Source: Callaeas wilsoni (taxonomy: Eukaryota; Chordata; Aves; Passeriformes; Callaeidae). Taken from it: a DNA stretch of 64,000 nt. A program made the position numbers and the translations under genes. A model generated the notes under the pieces. That model searched no databases, was not told the origin of the DNA, and saw nothing but the letters and a program-made list of their open reading frames with translations. The stretch lies in NCBI GenBank assembly GCA_013398955.1, contig VWPU01002098.1, positions 60,951 to 124,950 of the forward strand, written 5' to 3'. Below, one piece after another: positions 24,271 to 37,300 of the stretch; the first letter of the stretch is position 1; every line of letters starts with the position of its first letter.

Positions 24271-27200
24271 GTCTTCTTTGCCTGTAGGGAGTCAAGTAGA
24301 TCCATGCTATTGCTGGCAAGAATGCCTTAAAGCATGGAAATGGAACTGCTGCTGCTGGGACTGCTGCATCAGAAAGCCATCCTCAAGCGCAGCAGGCAGA
24401 AGGATCACCAGAAATTCAAGACAGGAGGATGGGAACTACTGCTGCTGCTGTAGAAAAAGCCACTGCACAGGACTTGCTATACTCACCAAGAGAGCAGAAG
24501 AAAGATCAGCAACTACTGGGATTTAAGGATCCTTCTAATGAGATCTTCTATCCGTTTCATTAGAAGGGATGAATTTGAGAGGACTGTAGGAAGGAAACAA
24601 GGTCTCTCTCTGCAGTTCATGTCTCCCTCTCCCGAGATACCTCTCTGCCCCGCTCCATGCAGATATCCCATCTTCGCCTCCTGCAAGGTGCTCCCCTGAA
24701 CAGCTGCTGTGTGCTGTGACATGCCTTCCCAGAACCGTAAATGGGGGTGGTGGAGTGCTGGGGGGTACAGGCCAAGAATGAAAATGGGTTGGTGGACTTT
24801 TTGCCTGATAAATCCCTTTCACAGACCCCAACAGGGCATAGATCAGTGCAAACAGCAGCAGTTCTTTCAGCAGTAACACTAACTTCTCATTGAATAAGCA
24901 AGACAGTCATTCTATCACTTTAGGCCAGAAGGCAGAGTTGCTTTGAAACCCCTCTGAGATGGCAAGAAAAACTCATATCTTTGCTGAAGATGTCAGCCTT
25001 TCAGAGCCTTCTTCCCCTGAGGTTCAGTGTAACATCACTCAGTGCATGCCAAACAAAACAGGGAGCTTTGTTCACTGAGTGGGAAGTTAGAAATGTTTCC
25101 AGGAGCACTGTCATCACTATCATCTTCACCCACAGGTTCAGATATGCCTCAGTGCATCTGAGGATGCCACTTTAGGAAACCAAGCTGAGTGTGCTCCTGA
25201 TGCCCGAGACAGGGCTGATGTCAGGCTTACTAAACAGGCATAGCATTAGCCCTAGCAGTCATACACTAGTTTTAGGTGTTGGGGTTATTTGACTTCTTTA
25301 ATTGAAGGGTGAGTGGGGCTGTGTATTACAGTTCTGTGGGTAAAGTCACTACAAATTAGCTTAACCAGACCTGGTTCTGAATCAGTAGTCAGAAATTGTG
25401 TGAGTATTTAAGTCAAATTATGTGAATGCATCACAGGACTGTATTTGAATGATCATGCACTTTATTTTCAAAGGCTGATATCTAAAATCTCTGCAGCATC
25501 TTCAGGCTTCAGTGAGGGACATAAAAAAGCTACACATTTTTCTTTGAATGCTATACTGTTTTCATTGATAAGATTGTACTACTTAAATAGTGGAAAATTG
25601 GTTTCATTTCATCTCAGTTGACCTCGTTTCTTTTATATTTGTAAAGATACCTGCTACTTCTAATAATCATTAATGATCACACTTTTAAAATATCTAGAAA
25701 CCAAGCATATTTTTAAACAAAATCCCATTTTTCCTGATTGTGTCTTAAATGCTGTTGCTGAGCTAAAGACAGGAAAAAGCAGCATGAACTGCTCCACTGG
25801 AGCAGCAGAAGAAAAGAAATCTCCTAGGCAAGATTTGCTAATACCAGATTGGGTGGCATGGTGCGTTCCAAGTGTTTAAAAATAACAGTATGACATTACT
25901 GTATCAATGGTGGAAAATCAAAGGACCTCTGTCCTGGTTTGTAGGTCAGAAGTCTGGCATACACTGCTATTTTAAGTAGTAGTAAAGTCTGCATGGGGAC
26001 AGTATAATCAGGAAAATGTTTCTAAAGAATGTTGGTCTATTACACCAGTGACTGAAGAAAACTTTCAGTTGCAAGGATGCCTGTGCATTGCAGGTTGAAT
26101 CTGTCCTACTTGCCATGTATTTATTCTGGCAAAAAAGAAAAAAAGCCCATGTAAATGTTCACAAGCAAGGGGGACATGACAAAGGGTGCACAGGTACTTG
26201 AGTAAAATCCATCAGTCAGAGCAAGATAGTGCTAACTTGTGTCTAGTAACTATTACTTGATTCTGGGGCCAAAGCGAGATGATCATGGAATTGGCTGCCA
26301 GAGTAATTATTCAATATTTATTACTGCATTTGTGACTTCCATGTTAATACCAGTGAAATTAAAAAGCTTATAAAAGTAGGAGCCTGCTCTGTCAAGCATA
26401 TCTGAATGAGAAGTCCATGCAGGTTTATATTTTGTTGTCCTACATACATATCAAATCACGTGGATTTTTCAAAGGTAGGGTAATCCATCACCCATCTTCG
26501 AACATCTTAACCTAAACTTTAGAAATCTTCTTTCCTTGGTTGCCAGTAAAACGGACAAATTTCTTTCATTAAGAGATTTCATGATCAGAATTTTGTGAAC
26601 AAAATGAATTTCCTGTCAAAGTTTTGCTATAAGCTAAATATAGAAATGGCAGAGTAACTCTCTGAGTGGATCATTTTAAGTCGTCTAAGAGGATTAAAAT
26701 ATCTGATTCAGAGACACAGCCATTAGATGGATGACTTTTCAGAGTGAAGCAAAGCTCAGCCCTGCTCTGATGTGTATCCTGAAACTTCTGTACTTATTAG
26801 AGTGTACTGTGAAGGTATGTTACCAGTGTGGTGATTCTGTAGTTCGCTAATACTGAATGTGATTGCTTACACTTAAAGTGACTTTTACTTTATTCAGTAA
26901 GACATATGAAGCTATAAATATATAAATAAGGAATGAGATTTTTTTAGCTATGCTCCCTATTAGCTTAAGTTTACTGAGACTTTTGAAAGCCTTGCTGATG
27001 CTCTGCTTTAGGATCAGGCTTGGAAAATAACTGGACTTTTTCACATTCTAAACCTAAAATCCTAATGCCAAAAGGAAGTATATTACTGCTGCTGTTCATA
27101 TTGCATTGGTATGTGGAGCTCAGAGCTGCCCCTCTTGCCCAGCACAGTCCAAAGCCTCAGCATGACATGTCTTTCATCTAACAGCTCATCTTGTCCAGAT

Positions 27201-28540
27201 AAAAGATGATATATCTAAATGACATCTGTCATTTATGTGTTTTCTTCAGTAGAGATGGCCATCATTTTGCCCAAACACCTTGTTGATGCTGCATCAATTA
27301 CTAAAAAAAAGGGGTCGAGAACTTTATATTACTCCTAACTAGTAGCAAGCTAAATTATATGTTGAACTTCCAGTGTTATTTCCACTTCAGCAATAAACTG
27401 CAGCCCATTGTCCTCCTGAACTGTGTGCTATGTCCTTTCGTAGAAAGATAGATAGTCTGACAAATAGCTTCACATGGTTAAAAGCATCGTTCCAGATTTT
27501 GTGCTGAGACACAACTAAAGTACGCCAGCATGCTTGGGCTGTCTGTCTGCTGCCTTTTTCAATTTTTGCATAAATTAAAGCAAGTGAGTAAAATCTAAAT
27601 ATGTGAGGCAGAATTGGACATCCTTCGTCACCTGTGACTCAGCAACAAATTAGACTCTGATCCAAAACCAAGCATTGCTCCAGCAGTCTTAAAAAGCTCT
27701 TTGCTAAACTCCCATCAAACCAAGGTAGAACTTTGTAAGCTCTGGCCTGGAGCACAACTTAGATTAAAATTGTGGCAAAATTTATGATTAAAAAATAAAT
27801 GAGCTGTCACTCCTTTTGAATTAATTGGGTATGAATCATTACCTTCTTGGAAGCGACAGCTGGAAGAAAGTCTTCAGACTCTGCTCAGACCATAACATGC
27901 TCCCTATGGCTTTCCATGGAGATGTGACAACACAGTTTATCAGAGAACGAGTTGAACATGGCAACTGTACTGCATGAACAGAGGACATTACTATTTAGTG
28001 CGGACAGCTGAAACTGGGAAGTACTTCATGGCGCTGCAACTACGCTGGTAATGTCTGACTCACTCTGGATCAGTATTTCTTTTTCCTTACAGAAAATTAT
28101 TTTCTTTCTCCTTTTACCTTAGAGAATCATGGCCTTCTCAAGGTGCAGGGTTCTTCAGCTGAAGATACCTAATCCAACACTGACTTGTCACGTAGTTTTC
28201 TCAAAAGCATTTAGCCTAACAAGAATCAAATAGAGTTGAGCTGTTGAGGTGAATTTACCAAGCTATGCTACCACTGCATTTATATTCATTCATTCATGCA
28301 TGCATCCAATCAGCTCTTTAAGTTACTAAGTTACTTGCATGAACCTCAGTAATTTACTTTATAAATATAGCATCCAACAAAGCTTACTAGCTCTATAGAA
28401 AAAAAGGTGCACTCTCATAGGGAGCCTCGTGTTTTAAAATATCTGCTGTCTGTTTTGTGGACTGTTTTAGGACTGAAAAGCTATTTTCAAGTCTGAAACA
28501 GCAGAAATTAGTTTTGTGAATTCCTTTCTTAGAGGACATA
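24271..28540. other. Largely unique non-coding DNA
   Basis: Short CTG triplet clusters occur near 24344-24360 and 24436-24452, inside a frame (24278-24526) that looks composition-driven. A short CATT/TGCA run lies at 28284-28305. I see no gene, LTR or LINE. Confidence 0.5.
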
Positions 28541-31500
28541 GATGGAAATAAGATTAACTTTTTTTTCCTCAAGTATGTCTTTCAGCCAGCCAAGGGTCAA
28601 GCTAAATGCTGTAAAGGCTTTCACATCCTGGAGGCATGTCTTGAGGCAGATGTCTAGGATTCAGCCCTTGCAGATGAAGTTGGGTTCTATTAAATGTGTT
28701 TCTGTGAGCACACCTGTCTCTTCTTGCTCTGGTTCTGTTCAGGACTTTTCAAGAGGAGATTCGCTAAATACTGAAGGAGGATGGGGAGAGTCCTTCCATC
28801 TCTGTCACTAACTTCCTGAATTACTACTGCTTCCTCCAGTCAGACCTGGCCATGTGTGTTGGATGAACAATGAAACAGATCCTTGACTGCTAAAAAAACA
28901 GCCCCTGATGGCATTTTACTGATAGCCACACTGAGAGTCTGTCCCACTCCACTGGGTGTCTGGCGATGTGTGTTGCAGAATGAATGCATGTGAATCTGCA
29001 ATTTATATATAAAACATTTTGTTAAAGCTTGCTTTCTCGAGAAATATTAATCTTACTGTCTCCAGGTTTTTATGGTTCATGGCATGCACTGAAGAGTTTG
29101 CTCATATGAATAAGAAGCATTGAAAGCAACTGAGTTATTGCAAGCTTTTGTCTTTTTACAACATCACTGTGCTAAACAGCCAGATGCATGTGATGCTCTG
29201 TTTATTTAACACATCCCTGTTTATTCCCATAGAAAAACCAAGTCATCTCTTCTAAATTTGTAGTCTAATCTCCAACATAATACAGGCTCCAACATTTCTA
29301 AAGTTATTAAAGTTAAATTTTTTTTCTGATTTAATATTAAGAAATTAAGTTCAAGTTAAATAACATTAAAATGTAGATCAATATTAAAAGCAAGAAAATG
29401 AGACCATTAAAAAGAAATGGAAGTAAAAATACTCATTCAATATCACTACCCTCAAACATCCTCCATTGCACTGAAATTTATATTTTGAATCCAAGAATGG
29501 GGTTCATGTGTACTATTTTCTTGGAAAACCAGAATAATTTTGACAAAAATAAGTAGAACTCCACAACGGTTAATTACATTTCCATATCACATGTGATTAC
29601 AAAGAGAGTAGTAGTGATAAGGGTATTCCCTTGACATGACTACTTATTCCATCCCAGTCTTTTCAATAACCATTCTTTAAATAGTTGGACACTCACAGGG
29701 TTTAATTTTCCCAAACTCATTCTCTCTATGTGCAGAATAGAAGTAGTGATTCATTTTTCAAAAGGCTTTGTTAAAGCTTTCACTGTTGAAAAATTAGGCA
29801 GCAGGAATGATAACACAAAACATGATTGTTGCTGTTGTCTCTATAATGCTTTCTCTCCTGAAGTACTGGATTTCACCAATTGATGTGTCTAAATACTACA
29901 TAGAAATTGGCACCTCTTGAGCTGAACATTAGATTTTTTTTTTAACTGAGAAATAAATATTGCTACAATTGAAGTTTTTGCCAATAATGACCTTGTTAGG
30001 ATATAAATTTTTATACTGATCAGTCATCCTATACACAGCAATTTTTTAATGCTTTTTCCGTTATTTTTTTTGTAACATTGCATAACAAGAATTTTGTGCA
30101 ACAAGCAATGGAATGTACCGAGGAAGAGGGCACACCACCTCTTTCAGAAAGCAGTGATCAGATGTCTTAGGCCTTCCTGGGAACAGTACTGGCGTGATAG
30201 CTTTTTGCTCTGAATTATAATGCACAATGAGAAACAGGGAAAATAGGAATCATGGCTGTAGCAAATCACTACGCACCAGAGCCACAGACAGCGAGCAGAA
30301 GACAATTCCCCAGATGCCCTTCCCATCCAATTTTCTGTGCCTTTGGCACTGTCTGTATCCACTTATGCTGAATCTCATGACCTAAATGCAGAAGGGGTAT
30401 CTTTTCTTTTTAATCATCTAACTGTAGAAGGAAGATGTGGTTTAAAACAGCACAATCCAGTGCCAGGAATAAGAAATTTTAGGAACTGGTCTTGCCTCTT
30501 GGTGATGTGAATGACACAATTAATGTCCTGATCTTAAACCACTGAATATTATAGCCATAAAGAAACAAAATAAGGAGAGAGAGGAACCCAAGCAACTCTA
30601 TATAACACAGCGTTTCTAAGCTGTATGGATTTACTACACAGGCATAAATACTCAGAGCAAGACAGGGCAGAGCAGGGAAAGCTACTTCAAAAAAAGCTTC
30701 TTCAATTTCTCATTCAGCTTTCAGGCTGAAGGCAACTAAACAGATCCTATCTGTTTGGCACAGGCCCCACTAAGGAAGATACAGGCTAGCAAGCAAAGAG
30801 CAAGTCTAAGTTTTGCAAGAAGTTTATATTTAGTTTGCCAAGCCACAGAGCAACCCCTTACAGTATATTGTTACTATTACCTGCATCCCCTGAAGCAGAG
30901 CTCACATGTGCATGCCTACTTGCCGTGCCATTGCACCTCTATTTCCTACACTTATTTTCGACATGAAGCATGAAAATTAAATTCCAAAAGAAAAAGAGAA
31001 GTCTATTTTGTTTCTTAACCCTTTCTCTTCCCTCCTCTCTATATTTAAGACCTTATTTAATAAATTCATTGACATATCTGTAGGATTTTGCCACACATTA
31101 TGTTTGTGCCACTCACAGGATACCACTGATATCCCACCTTCGGTAACAATCTTCAGGAATAACACTACCTCAGGCACCCTATGGTATTCTGTCATCCTTT
31201 AGTACCTCACTTCCAAGCACACTTTATTCCTTTCTGTGCTAACTCTGATGACAGATGTCTGTTGTCTCTCCATTTAGTGTGCGTAAAAGCAGCAACGGTT
31301 TTGATTCACCCTTTGATCCTTTGAGTTTTACTTTGCTTTAATCAAAGGCTGATAAAACCATTCTAGCAAGACTGCATGAGAGTAGGTGTCCAGGAGAAAC
31401 ACAAGTGTAGGATGTGGTCTCTGTGTTCAGCAGTATTAAAATACTCTCTCTCCATAAAGATAAGTTTGAGAGAAAAAGGATAACAAATAGGCCCTTTTTA

Positions 31501-32714
31501 TGTAAAATGAGGATATCCATAATGTTTCTCTAATCACAGAAAGGTAATGTGGATACCTATGGCAACTCGATATTCTCATTCTGCTCCAGGTAATCATTTG
31601 GAAAAATTAAAACTGTCTCACATATGTGAAGATTACTAAAATGGAAGGCAACAGTGCAAAGATAGAAATAGAAGTAAAATAAAATTATTTTAAAATACAC
31701 CCTCTATGCAAGATGTCAAGTCCTAGTCAGATTGTAAAAGGGATTAAATAACTTCAAAGGAAAATTAATACATAAAGTTGATTCTTAATATCAGAACCTG
31801 GTCTGCCTGAGTGCAAATGTTAGAATTCCTTTAGATCTCGAAAATGTTAATTTCCTTCTGCTCTCTAACAGCGCAAATTGCCTTGCTGGGTGAAGTGCCC
31901 ATGGACAAAGGGCCATCAAGTAATTTGTCAGTTTTACCCGGATAAAACATCTGTGTTTCTTTACAAGACAGAAAACATAAGGAAGGTAGATACTGACATA
32001 TGATAAACTGTCATCATTTTACTGGAGATATTCAGTAATTCTCCTGTGGCTATTTATAGTCATGCTGAAATTTAGGAAGATTTACCAACCTGCTGGTATA
32101 GCCTTCCCTGTGGGGAAAAAACCCAACTTCCTTACATATCTCAAAATTTTTCTAAAGCAGTGAATAAAAATACAGTAAAAACTGAATGTTCAGAATTTTT
32201 ACAGCATACTTTTATCTCTCCAATTATCTGGTTTTTATATTTAATCCTGGACATTTTATGTTGAAGCAGGTTTGTACACAATCCTGAACTAAGATGCAAG
32301 TGACCTTATTCTTCGCCAGACTTCCTTCATGTTGGGTCACCTATGGAACTTAACTGCCCCATGAAAATTGCATAGGTTTTAATTAAAATTGGTTTTGGAA
32401 CCCCAAACTAAGGACACAATGTAGTGCTCAAGAAATCTAAACATTAAATAGTGCAACTAAAACCTAGATCATTTTAGTGGAGTTTTTGCTTTGAAAACAA
32501 AATAGGAACAGAATGTCCAACTGTCTTGGTCTTGTAGGAAATATCCTAAACTAATGTAATTACAATTAAGTTAAGAACAAACAGATGTTTTCCACAGTTC
32601 ATTAATTAAACCAGAATTAACTGAGTTATTTTTCTTAGATCTGATTTTCCCCAATCTCTAGGATTTTTTCAGAGGATCCTGAATTCAGAGCAACTGAAAT
32701 AACTATTCACTGTG
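28541..32714. other. Unique AT-rich non-coding DNA
   Basis: No gene or transposon recognised. The frame at 28542-28811 (89 codons) has no domain and no splice context. Long A/T-rich parts at 29.3-30.1 kb and 31.6-32.3 kb have no simple-repeat structure. Confidence 0.5.
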
Positions 32715-33230
32715 TCAATATAGGTTTTTTTGTGTCAATTTCTGATGTGAGTCTCCTGTTAGCTTTTGTTGGGATTTTGCATCACCCAGATAAAGCTTTT
32801 TAATCATAAGCATTGTAGTGACAGCTGTGGTCACCACTTGGGACAGGATAAGGAGGACTGCTGCCCAGATCTCTGGGTTTAAGGGAGTATTAGATATAGA
32901 CCTGCAGTCCAGCATAAAGCAACACGAGGTTTCATGGATATTTTGCGTCAGCAGAAGAATAGCAGGATTCAGGAATCACTGGTTCTTTTCTGGGCTCTGA
33001 GGAGAACTACATTGGTCACAGTCTATTCTCTCTTGCTCCCTGTTTCTTTCTCCTCTCTTGTTCTTTATTTCTTTTCTTTCTTCAGGTTGCTCATTGACAT
33101 CCTCATTCCACATACCCAGGTTCCTCAAGCTTGTCTCAAGTTTTTGTCCATTTTTCCAGGATCTGACCTTCCATGTGTCATTACCTCTATACAGGTGCTG
33201 TATTTCTTTATTTAGCTTTGCCAGCACCTC
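32715..33230 (-). pseudogene. Same-frame open stretch split by one stop, unknown
   Basis: On the minus strand one frame stays open from about 33240 to 32715, broken by a single TGA at about 32976-32978. The upstream part (about 85 residues) is strongly charged, with lysine/arginine/glutamate-rich runs. The downstream part begins after the stop and includes a hydrophobic segment (AAVLLILSQVVTTAVTTML) that could span a membrane, followed by a basic KKLYLG. It ends next to the ancient LINE, also on minus, so it could be part of an older element. I recognise no family. A frame of about 170 codons with one stop can also arise by chance in 64 kb. Confidence 0.2.
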
Positions 33231-33489
33231 ACAGAAATATCCCTCCTAAAGTCTTGTGAGAAGTCCTTGCCTTCAGACTACATCTTGATGTTCTGCCGTT
33301 CCAAACTAGATGTCCTGCTGGATTTTATATCTAGTGTCTTCCCACAGGAACAAAGCAATGGGATCTTTCAACCCAGATGACATTAGTTTTTTAGTGTAGG
33401 AAACTGCTTCCTAAACCAGAAGAAATTTCAGACAAAAAATCAAATATTGTCTTCTCTAGATCTCCTTTAACTTCCAGACCAAATTTATA

Positions 33490-34330
33490 AGTTTATACCC
33501 TTTTCCTTTCCAGTATTCCACATCCCATGTTAGATGATTTGCTTATCAATTGCAAGCATGTCTCTTTTTAATTTTTACTAAACTAAATAAGATATGCTCT
33601 AAACTAAATAAATTCTGCTCTTCTAATCCCCCTCCTCCAGGAAAGTTTTCCATTACCCACTCATTTTAATTCTCCTGCTCTGCACCTGTTCAAGTCTGAA
33701 TTCATCTTCATTAAACATAATCACCCAGAATAGAACAAAATATTGCAGACTTGGCCTTAGAAATTAGCACTAATACTTTCCTTTCTGTCCTAGAAATGCT
33801 GCATCTTAAGCTTTCACATACATTTTTAAGGCTATGTATGTCAGACTGATGTCTCCCATATTCCCATAATAGACTTAGATTTCCTGTTGCTTTAGCCTCA
33901 TCAATTTTTAAGAGTTGACAAGTTCCAAATTCATCAATGAAATTTGTGTTATTCATTGCTAAACCCACTTCCAGCTACATTACTGAACTCTACTTGTGCC
34001 ACTCCAGTTGTCAGCGATATTCGGAAGCGTACCCTGAAATATATTCTAACTCTTCTTGAATATTGTCAGTGCCTTACAACTGCTTGTTATCACATTTAGC
34101 ACAGTGCCATTTTTGGTGTCAAGGTCATTAATAAAAATATTTAATGGGTCCTGTCTCAAGACTGATCTTTGAGGAGTAATCACTCTACAACCAGATAGAT
34201 GCTCCTTCAGCACATTCTAGAGCTCCCTCTCTACTTTTTTCCTTACTAATCTGATAATTCTTCTATAAAAATTGCATCTTCTACAGTTAAACTAATAGCT
34301 TCCTACATGATATCAGAGTGAAGAAAAGAG
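33490..34330 (-). mobile_element. Ancient CR1/L3-type LINE fragment
   Basis: Read on the plus strand this is a strongly decayed reverse complement of the 3' half of an old CR1/L3-like LINE. Blocks appear in the expected order. A 'ctgctctgcacctgttcaag' block comes first, then 'agaatagaacaaaatattgc...acttggcctta' (matching 'agaactggacacagtactcc...gctgaggcct'). Next come 'cattttt...ggtgtcaaggtcattaat', then 'aaaatatttaatgggtcctgtc' and 'aagactgatctttgagga'. The last three match the well-known 'ttggtgtcatc...tcattaataaatat...ggacccaagactga' segment. Edges are uncertain by 50-100 bases. The copy is far older than the CR1 pieces at 40 kb and 58 kb. Confidence 0.7.
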
Positions 34331-37300
34331 AAAGAAAATGCAGTGTCTCTTATCTGTAAAATCAATTCCCTAACAAAGAAGGGTGTGAAGTCAGTATAGT
34401 GTGAGACTCTTTCAGCAGAATCAAGTAATATTTTGCCACACTTTCACTTACTTTATGCTTTCAGTTATTTTCCCCACAAACATTTCTGCAAAGACATACC
34501 ATGCCCAGGAGGCCAAACACACAGACCCTGTTATAATGCTCATGCCCCCACCACACATATCTCAAATATTTTTATTGTGCTTGTTGCCATTTTGTCATAT
34601 GGTCCAAACTCACAACAGTTCTGTTCAAACTCCTTGCTATGATCCTGTCAAACACGTGTGTCAGTTCTTTCTGCATTCTGCAACTCGTGGCTTATCCAAC
34701 CACAGTGGCTCAAGCGCCCTGTGTTCTTTGTGTGCTGTTTCCAGGTCAGATGAGCTTACTTGGAGTTCTAAACTCTCACCTATTTTACACTTCCTGACTT
34801 CAGCCCTGTACTAAACATCCCATCCTTCTTACTGAGGCTGATATCAATAAGCTAGCTCTGCAGATGTTCAAAATCAACAACCACCAATTCACCTGCCATG
34901 CCAAATATTCAGCACATCTGCAAACCAGGCTACAGTAGGATCTGAAGAAGGGAGTGACGCCCAGCTGGCAATCATTTCCACATAGGAGGAGAGAGAATCC
35001 CGCTCCCAAGGGCAGATAATTTGATTATTTAGTTTCTCCTCAACCCAAGACTCTCAGTCCAGGGTTCTGGGTATCCCCAGATGGCCTTGCTCTCCTGCTA
35101 GTCTTGCCTGTTGTTACTCCGTCGTGCACACTGGCTCCAGGGCTCCAAACAAGTTAGCTACACCCAGTCCACCACTAGTTTGCTGTGCAAAGGAATGGCT
35201 TGCAGAGATGTTCCACTGCAAGTGGCAGACAGACTAGCAGCACTGCAGCTGGGAAGGACGTGGCTTTCAGCTCTGGCCCTTAGGATGGCTGTCTATTTGG
35301 TACTTAACAGAAACCAGATGAAACTGAGGACAAGAACATGATTTTGAAAAGTGAGTTCAAGGCAACAGGATGCATCTTCCAGCTGATGCTGGGATTTAAG
35401 GACACACCAATGCTACTGTCTTAATTTGAGGCCAGGGCACGCACCGGAGTGCCAACCTGCTGAGCACCTACACCACTTACCTGCTGATTTGTAAGCTAGC
35501 CCATGTCAGCTGTCTCTCCAAGAAGGGTGCAGGGCTGCGACATGCTGCAAGTCTGACAGCTGCACTGGCAAGCAGTTGGCACTAGCCATGCTCAAAAAGA
35601 GGTTTCCTCTGAAAGAAGCTCAAACCCACCTTCCTGCACAGCCAACAGAGGGACATCTCACACCTCTGGACTCCTTTAAAACCACAAATAGTGTCAAAAT
35701 AATGCCGATATCTTGGTCATTGTGAGGCAGTACAGCAGGCTCTGACTATAACTGATTTGTTCAAAGTCAAGCAGGAAACCTGTTGGCACAAAAAAGGAAA
35801 AAAAACCTCAGTTTTTCCAAATTTCAGAGATAATTTCAGCCATATTTTTTCACACTTTAAAAGAAAAATTAAAGCTTTACAGTTGAAGATGGATGAACTA
35901 TTCATAGCAAATAATGTAGCCATCAAACAGAGACTTTTAGTCACTTGATGTATTATCAATGAATAGACTGATTTTTATGAATATGCTCATTAGCTGTAAT
36001 TGTTTAACAAATGATTTATCTGAAAAAGTTTCATCCCCTGAGTTGTCTCTGATCTACTTGCTTTTTGATTATTCACTAGATGTGGTACATTATTACTTTG
36101 CTCCCTCATAGAATAAGTGAAATATTAGCAGTATCTGTGAACACTTGCAGCATGAATATTCATTTGTGAATGCACATTTTATATGACTTGTCATTAAAGG
36201 CATCCATTATCGCCCTATGAAGAGTAGTTTGACTCTTTTTAAAAATAAATGTAATTTATTGTGGCATCTATTCATTATCAAGGTTACTCTAAAATACAAC
36301 TAAGTAATTACCTTTAAATGTTAATTCATCCCTTGCTGCAAATATTTTTTCTTTTAAATACAAATTTTAAATGCTGCTGTAAACAGAGAAATGGACTTCT
36401 TAACTCTTGCACTGCCAAGTATGGGTTATTTTCAGAGAATGAGCATGTCGACACTGAAACCCATCATATGATAACAATTTGCATTCACATATACTATGTG
36501 TTCCTGAAAGATTTTACACTGTAAGAGGCTGAGAAAAGTAGCATCCAAAAGTAAAAGAGAAAAAAGAGAGAAGGGAAGAAATATGAGATATTCACAGGAA
36601 AAACTAAATTCCCCAGAAAACAATAAAAATGCCATAAAGTAAATAAGTTGAAGTGCTATGGAATGGTTAAAAAACTCGACAGCATGTAATAATAAATGAC
36701 TCAAGAGAGGAGGACATTGAAGATGGAAATTCTGCTTGTAATTCAGGCATATTAAAGGAAACCAGATCTGTGTAAAGGGCTGGCATTAATTTATTTGCTT
36801 ACACTGGAAAATATTACACATTGTTTTGAAACTTTTTTTCTTTATCCAGAAATAGCGCTCTGAGTGCTACTGCTGTGCTGTTGCAATAACTTCTCGCATG
36901 TAAAATCAATATCTGCTAAATATGGCATACCAAGTGAGGTAGTGACAAATAATGGACTACAATATGATTTGTTAGGAGTTCTTCTGATGTTCTGCTAAAG
37001 AATATGGTTTTAAATGCTCCAGTGTCTGGCATACCCACAGTGAATTGCCCTTATAAAAGCTCTGCTGAATATTTTTAAAAACAGAACTTCAAAAGCCTTA
37101 GAAAGAAATTCAGATCCCTGCTTGGTGACAGAGTTTCAGGGAATGGTTGTAATAATTGCATAGAAATGTTTTCATACAGTTCAGTAGGAAGTTGACAATC
37201 TCTTATGTCATCACTACTGCTAATGAGAGTATAGACATTTCTTATTAGCTATGAGAATATGAAGCAGATTATGTTACGAAAGGTAAAGGAAGTTAAAGCT

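Noticed and set aside
34401..34814. 137-codon plus-strand frame
   Set aside because: No domain, a second frame overlaps it, and no splice context or CpG signal is near.
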